64,000 bases of DNA. Source: Flavobacterium taihuense (lineage in GTDB: Bacteria > Bacteroidota > Bacteroidia > Flavobacteriales > Flavobacteriaceae). Of this stretch, positions 17,699 through 27,206 are shown piece by piece; positions within the stretch are counted from its first letter, which is position 1; every line of letters starts with the position of its first letter. The notes under the pieces were generated by a model. That model worked only from the letters and a program-made list of their open reading frames with translations. It made no database searches and had not been told where the DNA came from. The stretch is from the NCBI RefSeq assembly GCF_019351435.1, contig NZ_JAHWYN010000007.1:186001-250000 (forward strand). The letters are read 5' to 3'. The translations under genes were made by a program, and so were the position numbers.

Positions 17699-17756
17699 AT
17701 GATTCAAAATTTTCATTTTATTTTTTTGTTTTTACCGCTAATTATCCTGTTTTGCA

Positions 17757-17862
17757 GAATTTGCGTGAGGGATGGCAGTGGAGCTCTCCCGATTTTTCAT
17801 CGGGAAGCGGGAACGTACAGCCCTCCCGATAGCTATCGGGATTGTGGTCACGCCCAAACTAT
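17757..17862 (-). repeat. Dispersed repeat R2, copy a
   Basis: Intergenic element between the GH2 and GH27 genes. Read on the minus strand it begins GGGCGTGAC, contains two hairpins built from CCCGAT...ATCGGG, and ends CCATCCCTCACGCAAA. The copy at 39555-39662 has the same ends and the same kind of CCCGA...TCGGG hairpin; a shorter relative is at 49722-49803. From memory such elements are common between genes in Flavobacterium. Confidence 0.65.
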
Positions 17863-17863
17863 A

Positions 17864-20740
17864 TTAATTGTTCATTGCATTTATTTTTATTTCGGCTTTT
17901 TTGAATCCGCTGCTGGTCGCGGTCACCGTAATTTCACCCGTTTCTCCAGTTGATTGTATTATCACTTGTGCCAAACCGCTAAACAATGTTCGTTTCCAAG
18001 TTGGGGCTGGCGTGAGGATTTGAATTGTTCCTGGATTGGTGTTCACGGTTCCCCATTTGTATTTGTAAATTAAAGGTACGGCAACAATCGTAATTGTGTT
18101 TTTCCCTGCACGGAGATTGGATTTGTCGAGTACGAAAGTGTCTCCTTTTTTGTTTTCAGGAATAGCATTTGCGATTAATTTTCCGTTGATGTAAATGGAT
18201 TGCGATTGACCGATGCTGTTGTAAAACAGATTGATTTTGGTTTCCTCGAAATTTTCGGGCAAATCAAAATCGGTTCGATACACCACGGCTTTGGCTTTCT
18301 TGCCAAAAATGGTGTCACGGCTGTCTTTGAAAGCGCTGTCCCAATTGGAAATATCCAAATTATCGGCGGTTTCGGAAATAGAATTGACGATTTTTTCCTT
18401 AAGGTTCGAAATGTTGATAACCGTGTTGGTCTCCAAAAATTGATCGGGTTCTACCGAAGTGGGTTTTCCGTTTCCAACGCCGATTATTTTTCCAGGATCT
18501 GAAATGGAAAACGCAATTTCATTTTCGGAAGTAGGAACATGCAAGCCTGATTTGTCCTTGGTATCGACAGTAATCATGACGATATCCACGTTATTTGCTT
18601 TAAGGCTTTTTACGTTTGATTGCAAACCAATAGCAATAGCATCGGAAGTGGTTTTCACGGTTTCGGTTAGGATTTTCTTGCCGTTTTTATAGCCAATCGC
18701 TTCCAAAGTTCCGGGTGCATAGTTTACTTTCCATTCCAAATGCCCGTTTTTTTCCATCGCTTTTTTACCAAGACTTTTTTTGTTTAGAAAAAGCTCCACT
18801 TCATTGCAATTACTGTACGCCCAAACGTCAATGGGTTGTCCTTCTTTGCCTTTCCAGTTCCAATGCGGTAAAAGGTGCAAAACAGGTTCAGTCCCCCACC
18901 ACGCTTTTAGGTACCAAGCATCGTCTTTGTAAAAACCACATTGATCGACCATTCCAAAATAAGAACCTGTTGCCGGCCACACATACGGAGTGGGTTCACC
19001 ACGGTAATCAAAGCCCGTCCAAATAAACATTCCGCCCAGATACGCTCTGGAATCATAGTGTTTCCAACCCTGTTCGATACTGTGTGCATTCGCTGATTGC
19101 GGAAAATCGTAGGCCGGTTTATATTGTTTTTCGTTGTCTTCGAAATAGATTCCTCTTGTGGCAAAAGTAGAACCTTCTTCGGTTCCCCAACTGGCCAGAT
19201 TAGGAAATTCACGATGGTGTTTATCTGTGGTTTCTTTACCTCCGTGTTTGATGTAATTGTAACCAACTACATCCACAGCTGTGGCAATTCCGTTATCCCA
19301 ATTACCGCTAATTCCTGCCGTTATTCCTCTGGTAGTGTCTATTGTTTTAGCAAAATCCTGCATCGTTCTTGCCATTCGGGCTCCGATGCTATTTCCTTCT
19401 ACGCCCCATTCTTCGTTGGCGATGGACCAACTGATGATAGACGGATGGTTTCGGTCTCGGAGTATCATCCGCTTTAATTCGCCCAACTGAACATTGGTAA
19501 TTCCCATTAATCTAGTTTCGTCAATGACAACCATTCCAAGGCGATCGCAAGCATCCAATAACTCTGGTGTTGGTGGATTGTGTGAACAACGATAGGCATT
19601 GGAGCCAAATGATTTTAAAGTCGTAATTCGAAAATCCTGCAAACCATCGGGCATTGCCACTCCTACTCCTGCGTGGTCTTGATGGTTGTTAGTTCCTTTT
19701 ATTTTTAGGTGTTTTCCGTTTAAAAAGAATCCTTCGTTGGCATCAAAACGCAAAGTCCTTATTCCGAAAGTGGTGGTTTGGATATCTACCAATTCGGTTC
19801 CTGTATAAATCGTGGTTATCATTTTATGCAAATACGGATTGTCTACTGACCAAAGCTTAGGATTTGTGATAGTCAATTCGTTTCCAAATTCTTTGGTTTC
19901 CATTGGTCTTAAATTCAGATTGGCCATTGTTGTCGTAGCGATTGATTTTCCGGCATTATCATAAACGGTTTGAATGATTTTGAAGCTTTGAAACTTACTT
20001 CCTTCATTGATTACAGAAACTTTAGAAGTCAGTTCGGCAGAATTTGAATTCAATTTGGTTGTACTCACAAAAGTTCCGTCTGCGGGTACGTGCAACGAAC
20101 TGGTTTTGTTCAACCAAACGTGACGGTATATTCCGGCTCCTTCGTAAAACCAACCTTCTTCCATCATTGCATCCACTCGGACGGCAATGGTATTTTCTCC
20201 TCCATAATTAACATAATCGGTAACATCGTATTCAAAACCCAAATAACCAGAAGGATTGTTCCCCAGATAATGTCCGTTGAACCAAACTGTTGCATTTCGA
20301 AAAACACCGTCAAAGGCTATGTGGATCCTGCGTCCTAAATCGGCTTCGGGAATCGTTATTTTTTTGCGATACCAACCAATGCTTGTTTCGGGAAACGGAC
20401 TTCCTATGTTTTTGAATCCATGGCTGTAACTCGCTTTTTCGCTGAAACCTTGTTGTACTGCCCAATCGTGCGGCAAATCCAATTTTCGCCAAGAGCGATC
20501 ATCAAAATCTGTTGCAGCAGCTCCATCGCCATAAGTGGTTTTGGCTAAATAGGAAAAATAACCGGTTCCTGTATTAAAATCTTTGGCCACATCAAAAGGA
20601 TGACCAAAGGCAAATAGCCAATTTTGATCAATAGAAATATGCTCCCGGTTCCAGCTCTTTGAAGTCGATTGCGAGAAAACAGAAAGACAAAAACTTAAAG
20701 ATAAAAGTAACAGAAATGGTATTCGACTGAGATTTTTCAT
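17864..20740 (-). CDS. GH2-family beta-glycosidase (beta-galactosidase / beta-mannosidase type), secreted
   Basis: A 958-residue enzyme with a signal peptide (about 1-23, ending VFSQ). Order: N-terminal sugar-binding jelly roll (about 30-190), Ig-like domain, catalytic barrel (about 310-600), then two or three extra beta domains. Acid/base is E443 in ANEEWG, the nucleophile is E521 or E522 in WGTEEGS, and RCSHNPPTPE is the GH2 substrate segment. It is first of a minus-strand GH2-GH27-GH5 run. It may remove terminal beta-galactose or beta-mannose from mannan side chains or ends; the motifs favour a beta-galactosidase-like enzyme. A terminator at 20867-20904 separates it from the susCD unit. 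Confidence 0.85.
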   Translation of the reverse strand: MKNLSRIPFLLLLSLSFCLSVFSQSTSKSWNREHISIDQNWLFAFGHPFDVAKDFNTGTGYFSYLAKTTYGDGAAATDFDDRSWRKLDLPHDWAVQQGFSEKASYSHGFKNIGSPFPETSIGWYRKKITIPEADLGRRIHIAFDGVFRNATVWFNGHYLGNNPSGYLGFEYDVTDYVNYGGENTIAVRVDAMMEEGWFYEGAGIYRHVWLNKTSSLHVPADGTFVSTTKLNSNSAELTSKVSVINEGSKFQSFKIIQTVYDNAGKSIATTTMANLNLRPMETKEFGNELTITNPKLWSVDNPYLHKMITTIYTGTELVDIQTTTFGIRTLRFDANEGFFLNGKHLKIKGTNNHQDHAGVGVAMPDGLQDFRITTLKSFGSNAYRCSHNPPTPELLDACDRLGMVVIDETRLMGITNVQLGELKRMILRDRNHPSIISWSIANEEWGVEGNSIGARMARTMQDFAKTIDTTRGITAGISGNWDNGIATAVDVVGYNYIKHGGKETTDKHHREFPNLASWGTEEGSTFATRGIYFEDNEKQYKPAYDFPQSANAHSIEQGWKHYDSRAYLGGMFIWTGFDYRGEPTPYVWPATGSYFGMVDQCGFYKDDAWYLKAWWGTEPVLHLLPHWNWKGKEGQPIDVWAYSNCNEVELFLNKKSLGKKAMEKNGHLEWKVNYAPGTLEAIGYKNGKKILTETVKTTSDAIAIGLQSNVKSLKANNVDIVMITVDTKDKSGLHVPTSENEIAFSISDPGKIIGVGNGKPTSVEPDQFLETNTVINISNLKEKIVNSISETADNLDISNWDSAFKDSRDTIFGKKAKAVVYRTDFDLPENFEETKINLFYNSIGQSQSIYINGKLIANAIPENKKGDTFVLDKSNLRAGKNTITIVAVPLIYKYKWGTVNTNPGTIQILTPAPTWKRTLFSGLAQVIIQSTGETGEITVTATSSGFKKAEIKINAMNN

Positions 20741-20866
20741 TTTACAATTTTCACAAACTAAAGAAGATTTTAACTTACAAGTTTAGTAAATAGTTACTAG
20801 ATATAGTGATACTTTTTTTTCAAAATGTACCTAAAAAACAGCAAAAAGGAAAAATGCAAACTGTTC

Positions 20867-20904
20867 TAAAAAAAATATTCCCTAATTTTTCAATTAGGGA
20901 ATAT
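20867..20904 (-). terminator. Strong terminator after the susC-susD-TIG operon
   Basis: ATATTCCCTAATT (20875-20887) and AATTAGGGAATAT (20892-20904) form a perfect 13-bp stem with a 4-nt loop. On the minus strand a run of T follows. It lies 32 bp past the stop codon of the TIG lipoprotein gene. Confidence 0.9.
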
Positions 20905-20935
20905 CTTAAACTAACTCAAATAAACTTAAACCAAA

Positions 20936-21985
20936 TCATTTTAAAGCAAAACCTAAATTATCTATATAAAAAGTAGTGGCCGTACCATCACTCCCAAATA
21001 CAATTTGTCCGATAGTAGCCGGTGCAACTGCCATCCCTAAATCAGACCATTTTACAACATAAGTTGCATATTCACTTGTGAGATTAAACCAAACTTCATG
21101 CCCCCAATCTCCCCCTACCACAACTCTCATTTTTGCCGCAGCTTTTAATTTCATTTGAAATTTAATTCCTATTGCATTTGCTGGAACCGGATGTCCTCCA
21201 TTGGCCCACATATCAATTTGAAAACCAGACCAAGGTGTAATATCAACTTTAATCGCTTTATCACCTTGAGCCACTTCTTCGCGAGTAGTATTTTCAATAT
21301 TAGTATTTGAAACTCCCCAACCACCAACACCATCAATACCCCAGAAAACATCATCATATATAGCACAACCTATTGCATCTGTAGATGTTGCTGTACCTGA
21401 AATATTACTCACTGAAATGTACTTTTTATCTGCACCTGCAGGCAATTTAATTTTAATTTCTGTCAAAGTTGACGAAATTACTGGTACACTTTCTGCTCCA
21501 ACTTTAACAATCGGATTTAAGAAATAATTTCCATAAATTGTGATTACATCACCTTCTACCGCATTGATTGGATTAAAACTTCCAAAAGTCGGTGATGGGG
21601 GAGATATCACAAAATCGTAAACTATTGTTCCTAATTTTGTAACAACTTTTAATTTACTACTTGCATCTGCATAAGGTGTTTTCTCGTCAATTAATACAAA
21701 TATCTCCGTATCCGTCACTAATACCGGATTAAAATAAGTGTCGAAATCATTAAAATAAATTTTTTCAACAGTAGTAAATCCTGAACCTCTAATGATATAG
21801 TAATTTTTTGGATCTCCTTGTGTTACTGGAACCAAATCTCCTTCTTCGGCTTTCGCTACACTCGTGATGGTTAATGTTCCTGAACCTGAATCGGCACTAT
21901 CCTCACTACAGGAAGAAAAAACACCCAGTACCAAAAGTGCCATCGAAATAATGGACAATAGGTATTTTATTTTTATATTTTTCAT
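20936..21985 (-). CDS. Surface glycan-binding lipoprotein with IPT/TIG domains
   Basis: A 349-residue lipoprotein with lipidation at C26 (VFSSC) and acidic residues just after it (SEDS), compatible with export to the cell surface. Two IPT/TIG-like Ig folds span about residues 35-200 (GDPKNYYIIRGSGFTTVEKI; NAVEGDVITIYGNYFLNP). A C-terminal beta-sandwich (about 205-349) rich in Trp resembles a carbohydrate-binding module. It is third in the susC-susD unit, the place usually held by SusE/F or similar binding proteins. It probably captures mannan at the surface. Its start codon is the last element of the 98-bp leader element at 21983-22080. Confidence 0.85.
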   Translation of the reverse strand: MKNIKIKYLLSIISMALLVLGVFSSCSEDSADSGSGTLTITSVAKAEEGDLVPVTQGDPKNYYIIRGSGFTTVEKIYFNDFDTYFNPVLVTDTEIFVLIDEKTPYADASSKLKVVTKLGTIVYDFVISPPSPTFGSFNPINAVEGDVITIYGNYFLNPIVKVGAESVPVISSTLTEIKIKLPAGADKKYISVSNISGTATSTDAIGCAIYDDVFWGIDGVGGWGVSNTNIENTTREEVAQGDKAIKVDITPWSGFQIDMWANGGHPVPANAIGIKFQMKLKAAAKMRVVVGGDWGHEVWFNLTSEYATYVVKWSDLGMAVAPATIGQIVFGSDGTATTFYIDNLGFALK

Positions 21986-22080
21986 ATATGTAAAATTTGT
22001 TTGTTAGCAGTCATATATTATCGCCTTTTTTATTTATTGGTGTTTGCATACGCAAACTTGCTGTTAATGGCGATTTCATA
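21983..22080 (-). promoter_or_regulatory. Structured leader element, copy A
   Basis: A 98-bp element between susD and the TIG lipoprotein gene whose right end on the minus strand is the lipoprotein ATG. It has an outer stem ATCGCC/GGCGAT and an inner perfect palindrome GTTTGC-GTAT-GCAAAC. Copy B at 61931-62030 is about 80% identical by eye, lies in the same position before another gene, and has GTTTGT-ATAA-ACAAAC, so the sixth pair changed from C-G to T-A on both arms. It also holds a 22-codon ORF. Function unknown: RNA leader, small mobile repeat or both. Confidence 0.7.
22011..22079 (-). CDS. Micro-ORF inside leader element A (22 codons)
   Basis: Starts MKSPL, has QTP near the middle and KK near the end, and stops with TGA. 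The micro-ORF in copy B starts with the same five residues and also has SL, QTP and KK at matching positions, but a one-base indel changes its end. The match may simply follow from DNA conservation of the element, so translation is uncertain. Confidence 0.3.
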   Translation of the reverse strand: MKSPLTASLRMQTPINKKGDNI

Positions 22081-22096
22081 TTATCAATTTTAAAAA

Positions 22097-23692
22097 TTAT
22101 TTAAAAGTATATGGTACTGGCGCATCCAATAATTTTGGATTTTTTGCAACCTCATTATCTGGATAGTCCATATAAAAATCATTAGTAGCATGGTCCTCAC
22201 TATATACCGGCGTATAGTAACGTGCACCATATCTGTCTCCTCTATTTTGTGCTGACATAATTGCGATTGCTTTTGCTTTATCGATACGTCCTAAATCAAA
22301 CCAATAATCTCCTTCAAAACACAATTCTTTTCTTCTTTCAAGAAAAATATCATCAAAAGTTACAGAAGTCAAATTACTTAATCCAGCTCTTCTTCTTACT
22401 GCATTGATAGATTTCAAAGCTCCTGCATCAGAAGTGCTCCCTCCACCTGCCAAAACCGCTTCGGCATGAATTAACAATAACTCGGCATAACGCATTATAT
22501 ACGTATTGTTATCCATCATTGCCCAAGCATCCGCTGGACCTGTAGCAGCTCCGTTTACTACACCAACACAATATTTTTTAATCGCACCACCAGATCCTTG
22601 TGCTAAATCTTTCCCAGCAGGAACTGTAAAACCAATTCCTTCGGTTGTTTTCATGTTTGGATAAGTATCTCCTGCAACCATAATAGTTTCGTGTTTTCTT
22701 TTATCTTCAATACTATACAAGCTAAAAATCTCCTGAGCTGGTCCAAAAACTCCTGCATACGATGCATTTGAAGTTGATAAATCTCCATCTTTAAATCCAA
22801 ATTGCGTATTACAGTTATTGGCAGAACCATAAGCTCCATCCCCTTTCCATTGAATAGCAAAAATAGATTCTTCGTTATTGTTGTTCCCATACGTAAACAA
22901 GTCAGCAAAACTTTTCGCAGGTAATTCATCACCACCTAACAATTTAAATTCACCACTATTAATAACGTCTTGTGCCATAGCTTTAGCATTAGCATAATCT
23001 TTTTTATACAAATATACTTTGGCTAACATTGCTTTTGCAGAACCTTTAGATACGTGTCCGTTACTGGCGTAATTGGCACCTCTGCTTTTTTCAACCAATA
23101 AGTTAATGGCTTTTAAATAATCATTTGTGATCAATTTATATACGTCATCAACTGTGTTCGTATTTACATAAGGATTACTGGTAAAATCCAAAGGATTTTC
23201 AATAATTGGCACTGGTCCCCAAAGTCTCACTAAGTCAAAATAAGCAGTAGCTCTCATAAAATAAGCTTCACCAATAGCGTTGTCTAATACATTTTTATCA
23301 ACATCTGGACCAACTCTACTAGCCAAAAAGTTAATAATCATATTCGATTGTTGCACATTGGCCCATAATGCTGACCAACCGTTTACCAATTCTGGATCAC
23401 TCCCATTCAAAGCAAAAGTCTTTAATCCACTAACATCAGGTGATCCCGAGTACATGTTTCCTGACCCCACTTCAATAGCCCACCAAAATTTGTTATACAT
23501 CTGAAACCAAGTTCTACTGTACATCCCATTGGTTGCAGAACTGACCTGATCATTTGTACTGTAATAAGAGTCTAAACTTATCCCATCTTCTGAAGGTCTA
23601 TTTGTAAAATCTTCCTGGCACGACCCAAACACGAGGAACGTTACCGCTACGAGCAGTAAACTATATCTATTTAAAAACAATTTCTTTTTCAT
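22097..23692 (-). CDS. susD: SusD/RagB-family nutrient-binding outer-membrane lipoprotein
   Basis: A 531-residue lipoprotein with lipidation at C25 (FGSC) followed by QED, compatible with surface exposure. The SusD N-terminal domain (TNGMYSRTWFQMYNKFWW, EAYFMRATAYFDLVRLWGPVP) and the C-terminal RagB region (RYAELLLIHAEAVL, AINAVRRRAGL, ERRKELCFEGDYWFDLGR) are both complete. It forms the lid over the SusC channel and binds the oligosaccharide. It begins 11 bp after the susC stop codon. The symbol denotes the family; the ligand is probably mannan fragments, by context. Confidence 0.95.
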   Translation of the reverse strand: MKKKLFLNRYSLLLVAVTFLVFGSCQEDFTNRPSEDGISLDSYYSTNDQVSSATNGMYSRTWFQMYNKFWWAIEVGSGNMYSGSPDVSGLKTFALNGSDPELVNGWSALWANVQQSNMIINFLASRVGPDVDKNVLDNAIGEAYFMRATAYFDLVRLWGPVPIIENPLDFTSNPYVNTNTVDDVYKLITNDYLKAINLLVEKSRGANYASNGHVSKGSAKAMLAKVYLYKKDYANAKAMAQDVINSGEFKLLGGDELPAKSFADLFTYGNNNNEESIFAIQWKGDGAYGSANNCNTQFGFKDGDLSTSNASYAGVFGPAQEIFSLYSIEDKRKHETIMVAGDTYPNMKTTEGIGFTVPAGKDLAQGSGGAIKKYCVGVVNGAATGPADAWAMMDNNTYIMRYAELLLIHAEAVLAGGGSTSDAGALKSINAVRRRAGLSNLTSVTFDDIFLERRKELCFEGDYWFDLGRIDKAKAIAIMSAQNRGDRYGARYYTPVYSEDHATNDFYMDYPDNEVAKNPKLLDAPVPYTFK

Positions 23693-23703
23693 TTTATCTT
23701 TTT

Positions 23704-26700
23704 TTAAAATTCTACGTTAAGTCCAATTGTAAATGTTCTGGCTACTGGGTATCTTCCATTATCAATTCCTGACAAAAGCACATTCTGATTAAATGAACCT
23801 ATTTCTGGATCATAACCTGAATAATCAGTAAACGTAAGCAAGTTTTGAGCTGTACCGTATAATCTTAATCTTGTTACTTTAAATTTAGAAATAACATCAG
23901 AAGGCAAAGAATATCCTAGTGTAACATTTTGAATTCTGATGTAAGAACCATCTTCAACATAACGATCCGAAATCAATAGGTTATTATTTGCTGAATCCGC
24001 AATTGGTCTTGGGTTATTACTTTCTGTATTAGTATCAGAATAATAATCCATTGCATCTACAAGTTGATTGTCATATAAAGATGCATTTGTTGTTCCAGCT
24101 CTTTTGGTTAAATTCATAACATCATTACCGTATGACCCTTGTAAGAATATAGAACAATCAAAGTTTTTGTATTTGAAATTATTTGTAAATCCAAAAGTCA
24201 AATCTGGGTGCGGGTTTCCTATAAATGTTTTATCATTTGCATCTATTTTACCATCTCCATTAACATCTTTGTATTTTACATCACCTAAAGAAGTCTCTCC
24301 TGCCCCTGTTCCAACTGGCTGACCAAACTGAATTGGAGCATTGTTTAAAGTTGCCTGATCTTTAAATATTCCTTCGGTAACATAACCGTAAAACATTCCG
24401 ATAGGATTATTAATCGTTGTATTGGTAACTACTACTGGTTGGTATCCGTTAGTATTAACTTCTTGCGTTAAAATAATTCCGTTGGCAATTTCATCTAAAT
24501 TATTTTTATAATGCGACACAACCAAAGAAGTATCCCAATTAAAATTACCTGAAGATTTAAGGTTGTATCCTAATGTAATATCATATCCTTTATTACTCAT
24601 TGTACCCAAATTAGAGTATGGAGCAGAAACCCCTCCGTATTGTGATCCACCTCCTGTTAAGTATAGTGGCAATGGTACTTGGAACAAAAACCCTTCCGAT
24701 TTTTTATCATAAAAATCAACGCTCGCAAACAATTTCGATTCCAACATTGTAAAATCAATACCAAAGTTAGTTTGATTCAATGATTCCCAAACTAAATTTG
24801 GATTTGGATAATTTGCCGGTAAAAACCCGCTTCCTAATCCTGAGTTTTGCACATTCAACATCGCAGAATAGCTATTGTTTGGAATCTGTTGGTTACCAGT
24901 TTCTCCATAACCCAATCTGAATTTAATGTTGTCAACATATTTACGTGTTCCTTCCATAAAAGGCTCATTAGAAAGTTTCCATGAACCAGAAATTGCGTTA
25001 AACACCCCTTTTTGATTGTCAGTTGTAGGGTCAAACTTTGACGAAACGTCTTGTCTTGTCGAAGCCGTGATACTGTACTTATCATTAAAATCATAAATTA
25101 CACGAGCAAAAAGAGAAGAAAGAGAAGCACTTCCTTTATATTGCGTTACTGTATTGTTATCAACATCAGCCAAATTTAAGGTATGGATAGAATTTGTTTT
25201 AAAACCTTGTGCAGACGCAATTAACCCTTCCCAATGAGAATCATTCGCTTCTTGACCTAATAAAATTGTAAAATGATGTTTATCGAAAGTTTTATCATAA
25301 GTCAGTAAGTTTTTAATATTTGTAGAATACCAATTTTGCCTTCTTACATCTAAATCTGCTAATAAATTTTCTTGACTACCCCATTTATAAGAAGGTCTAA
25401 AATCATCGTTTTCAGAAAATTCAGTATTTGCAGCAATCTCGATACGATATTTCAATCCTTTAAAAAGATCGGCTTCGGCATACATATTTCCTAAGAAATT
25501 TTTACGAACCAAAGTATTTTCTCTAGTCAAAGCTTCTGCAACTGGATTATAATAAGTTACACTTTGTTCTGATGACGGTGGTCCTGCAAATGTTCCATCA
25601 GCATTTCTAACTGGTATATCTGGTGATTGCAATAAAGTATTTGAGATTAATCCAGAAAAACTTTGATTTACTGTAATATTCTCATTGGTAATACCTCCTG
25701 AAAGATTTCCACCAACTCTAAGCCAACTCTTAATTTTAGAGTCCAGATTTAATCTTACAGTATATCTCTTTAATCCAGAATTAATAATAGTTCCTTCGTT
25801 ATCCAAATAACTTCCTGATAAATAGTAACTAGTACCATCTTTTGCACCTGAAAAAGATAATTGGTGACTTTGTGAAATAGCCGTTCTATATACTTCGTCT
25901 TGCCAATCTGTTCCTGGTCCTAATAATTCAGGATGCGAAAATTCCTGACGTGTTTGAAATCCCCATAATTTAGCCAAATTTGTTTTTAGAGTGGCATACT
26001 CCGGCAAAGTTAAAACATCCAATTTATTGGTAACATTACTAATTGAAGTAAAATTTTCATAAGCAACTCTACCAGTTCCTTTTTTACCTGATTTGGTAGT
26101 AATAATAATAACCCCATTAGCACCTCTTGAACCGTAAATTGCAGTTGCAGAAGCATCTTTCAAAATGTCCATAGATTCAATATCACTAGGATTTATCATT
26201 GACAACGGGCTAACAGCATTGTTTCCGCTTCCTCCTGATGAAGAAAATCCATCTCTACCAGCCAAAGGACGTCCACTTGTAGATTTTCCTGTGGCATCTC
26301 CAGAAACAGGGACTCCATCAATTACGTATAAAGGTTCATTAGTCCCTGAGATAGAAGTAGTCCCACGAATCCTAACCGAAGCGGCACTTCCAGGAGCACC
26401 TGAGTTATTGGTAACACTTACCCCTGCAGCCTTACCTTGAAGCATTTGGTCTACACTTACTACTTTTAGGTTCTCAATATCTTTGGCTTTTACAGTAGAA
26501 ACAGATCCATTGAGATTACCTCTTTTTTGCGTTCCATAACCAATTACAACGATTTCTTTCAAGTTTTCAGAAGCAGATGTCATAGTAACATTAAGCTTAG
26601 AACTTCCTTTTACCGCTACTTTTTTGTTATCAAAACCAATAAATGTAAAAGTCAATACAGCATTTGCAGGTACATCGATTGCGTACTTTCCGTCAAAATC

Positions 26701-26892
26701 AGAAGAAACGCCTTGTGCAGCTCCTTCAGGTTTAATATTAACTCCAGATAGCGGCAGATTATTAGCATCTGTAACAACACCCTGCACCTTAAGCTGTGCA
26801 TTCATGATACCACAGGTAAATAGTAAGAACATCAATGGAACCTTTCTGTGGTTTACTTTCCAATGAATCAAGTTGGACAATAATTTTTTCAT
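23704..26892 (-). CDS. susC: SusC/RagA-family TonB-dependent outer-membrane transporter
   Basis: A 1062-residue outer-membrane receptor. It has a signal peptide ending near residue 32 (MNAQ), a carboxypeptidase D-like regulatory domain (about 33-105, LKVQGVVTDANNLPLSGVNI), a TonB-box/plug region (about 115-265, IGYGTQKRGNLNGSV, ILKDASATAIYGSRGANGVIIITTKSG) and a beta-barrel to the C-terminal F. The N terminus is rather long (MKKLLSNLIHWKVNHRK) before the hydrophobic core, as in many SusC proteins. It imports the oligosaccharides bound by SusD, powered by TonB-ExbBD. It is first in the susC-susD-TIG unit. Confidence 0.95.
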   Translation of the reverse strand: MKKLLSNLIHWKVNHRKVPLMFLLFTCGIMNAQLKVQGVVTDANNLPLSGVNIKPEGAAQGVSSDFDGKYAIDVPANAVLTFTFIGFDNKKVAVKGSSKLNVTMTSASENLKEIVVIGYGTQKRGNLNGSVSTVKAKDIENLKVVSVDQMLQGKAAGVSVTNNSGAPGSAASVRIRGTTSISGTNEPLYVIDGVPVSGDATGKSTSGRPLAGRDGFSSSGGSGNNAVSPLSMINPSDIESMDILKDASATAIYGSRGANGVIIITTKSGKKGTGRVAYENFTSISNVTNKLDVLTLPEYATLKTNLAKLWGFQTRQEFSHPELLGPGTDWQDEVYRTAISQSHQLSFSGAKDGTSYYLSGSYLDNEGTIINSGLKRYTVRLNLDSKIKSWLRVGGNLSGGITNENITVNQSFSGLISNTLLQSPDIPVRNADGTFAGPPSSEQSVTYYNPVAEALTRENTLVRKNFLGNMYAEADLFKGLKYRIEIAANTEFSENDDFRPSYKWGSQENLLADLDVRRQNWYSTNIKNLLTYDKTFDKHHFTILLGQEANDSHWEGLIASAQGFKTNSIHTLNLADVDNNTVTQYKGSASLSSLFARVIYDFNDKYSITASTRQDVSSKFDPTTDNQKGVFNAISGSWKLSNEPFMEGTRKYVDNIKFRLGYGETGNQQIPNNSYSAMLNVQNSGLGSGFLPANYPNPNLVWESLNQTNFGIDFTMLESKLFASVDFYDKKSEGFLFQVPLPLYLTGGGSQYGGVSAPYSNLGTMSNKGYDITLGYNLKSSGNFNWDTSLVVSHYKNNLDEIANGIILTQEVNTNGYQPVVVTNTTINNPIGMFYGYVTEGIFKDQATLNNAPIQFGQPVGTGAGETSLGDVKYKDVNGDGKIDANDKTFIGNPHPDLTFGFTNNFKYKNFDCSIFLQGSYGNDVMNLTKRAGTTNASLYDNQLVDAMDYYSDTNTESNNPRPIADSANNNLLISDRYVEDGSYIRIQNVTLGYSLPSDVISKFKVTRLRLYGTAQNLLTFTDYSGYDPEIGSFNQNVLLSGIDNGRYPVARTFTIGLNVEF

Positions 26893-26981
26893 AATAAAAA
26901 TTTGTTAGTTAAGTTTAATAATTTCCGAAAGGGTAATTCGGCTATTATTATTGGCATTAATAAATAATGATTTATAATTAA

Positions 26982-27008
26982 CAAATTTATAACAGTAGTT
27001 AACATCAA
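26982..27008 (-). promoter_or_regulatory. Candidate promoter of the susC operon
   Basis: On the minus strand, TTG (27006-27008), 16 nt and TAAATTTG (26982-26989) are close to the consensus TTG-N17-23-TAnnTTTG. The leader to the susC ATG would be about 85-90 nt. The rest of the 314-bp space to the AraC gene is AT-rich, with only the AraC terminator recognised. Confidence 0.4.
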
Positions 27009-27150
27009 ATTAATATTATTATATCATTTCATGATAATATATTTTCAAAATGAAAAATTTAATTACACATAACAAAATTATAATCTGAATTTTTTAAATT
27101 ATTACCATTTATTACCTATAATATATGCCATATAATTAATTTCAAAATAA

Positions 27151-27187
27151 AAAATGCTTCCCGAAAGACTCTTTCAGGAAGCATTTT
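27151..27187 (-). terminator. Terminator after the AraC-family regulator
   Basis: AAAATGCTTCC (27151-27161) pairs with GGAAGCATTTT (27177-27187), with GAAAG/CTTTC pairing inside the loop. On the minus strand TTTTTTATTTT follows. It lies about 20 bp past the AraC stop codon. Confidence 0.9.
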
Positions 27188-27206
27188 AACAAAAAAATTA
27201 AAGTAA

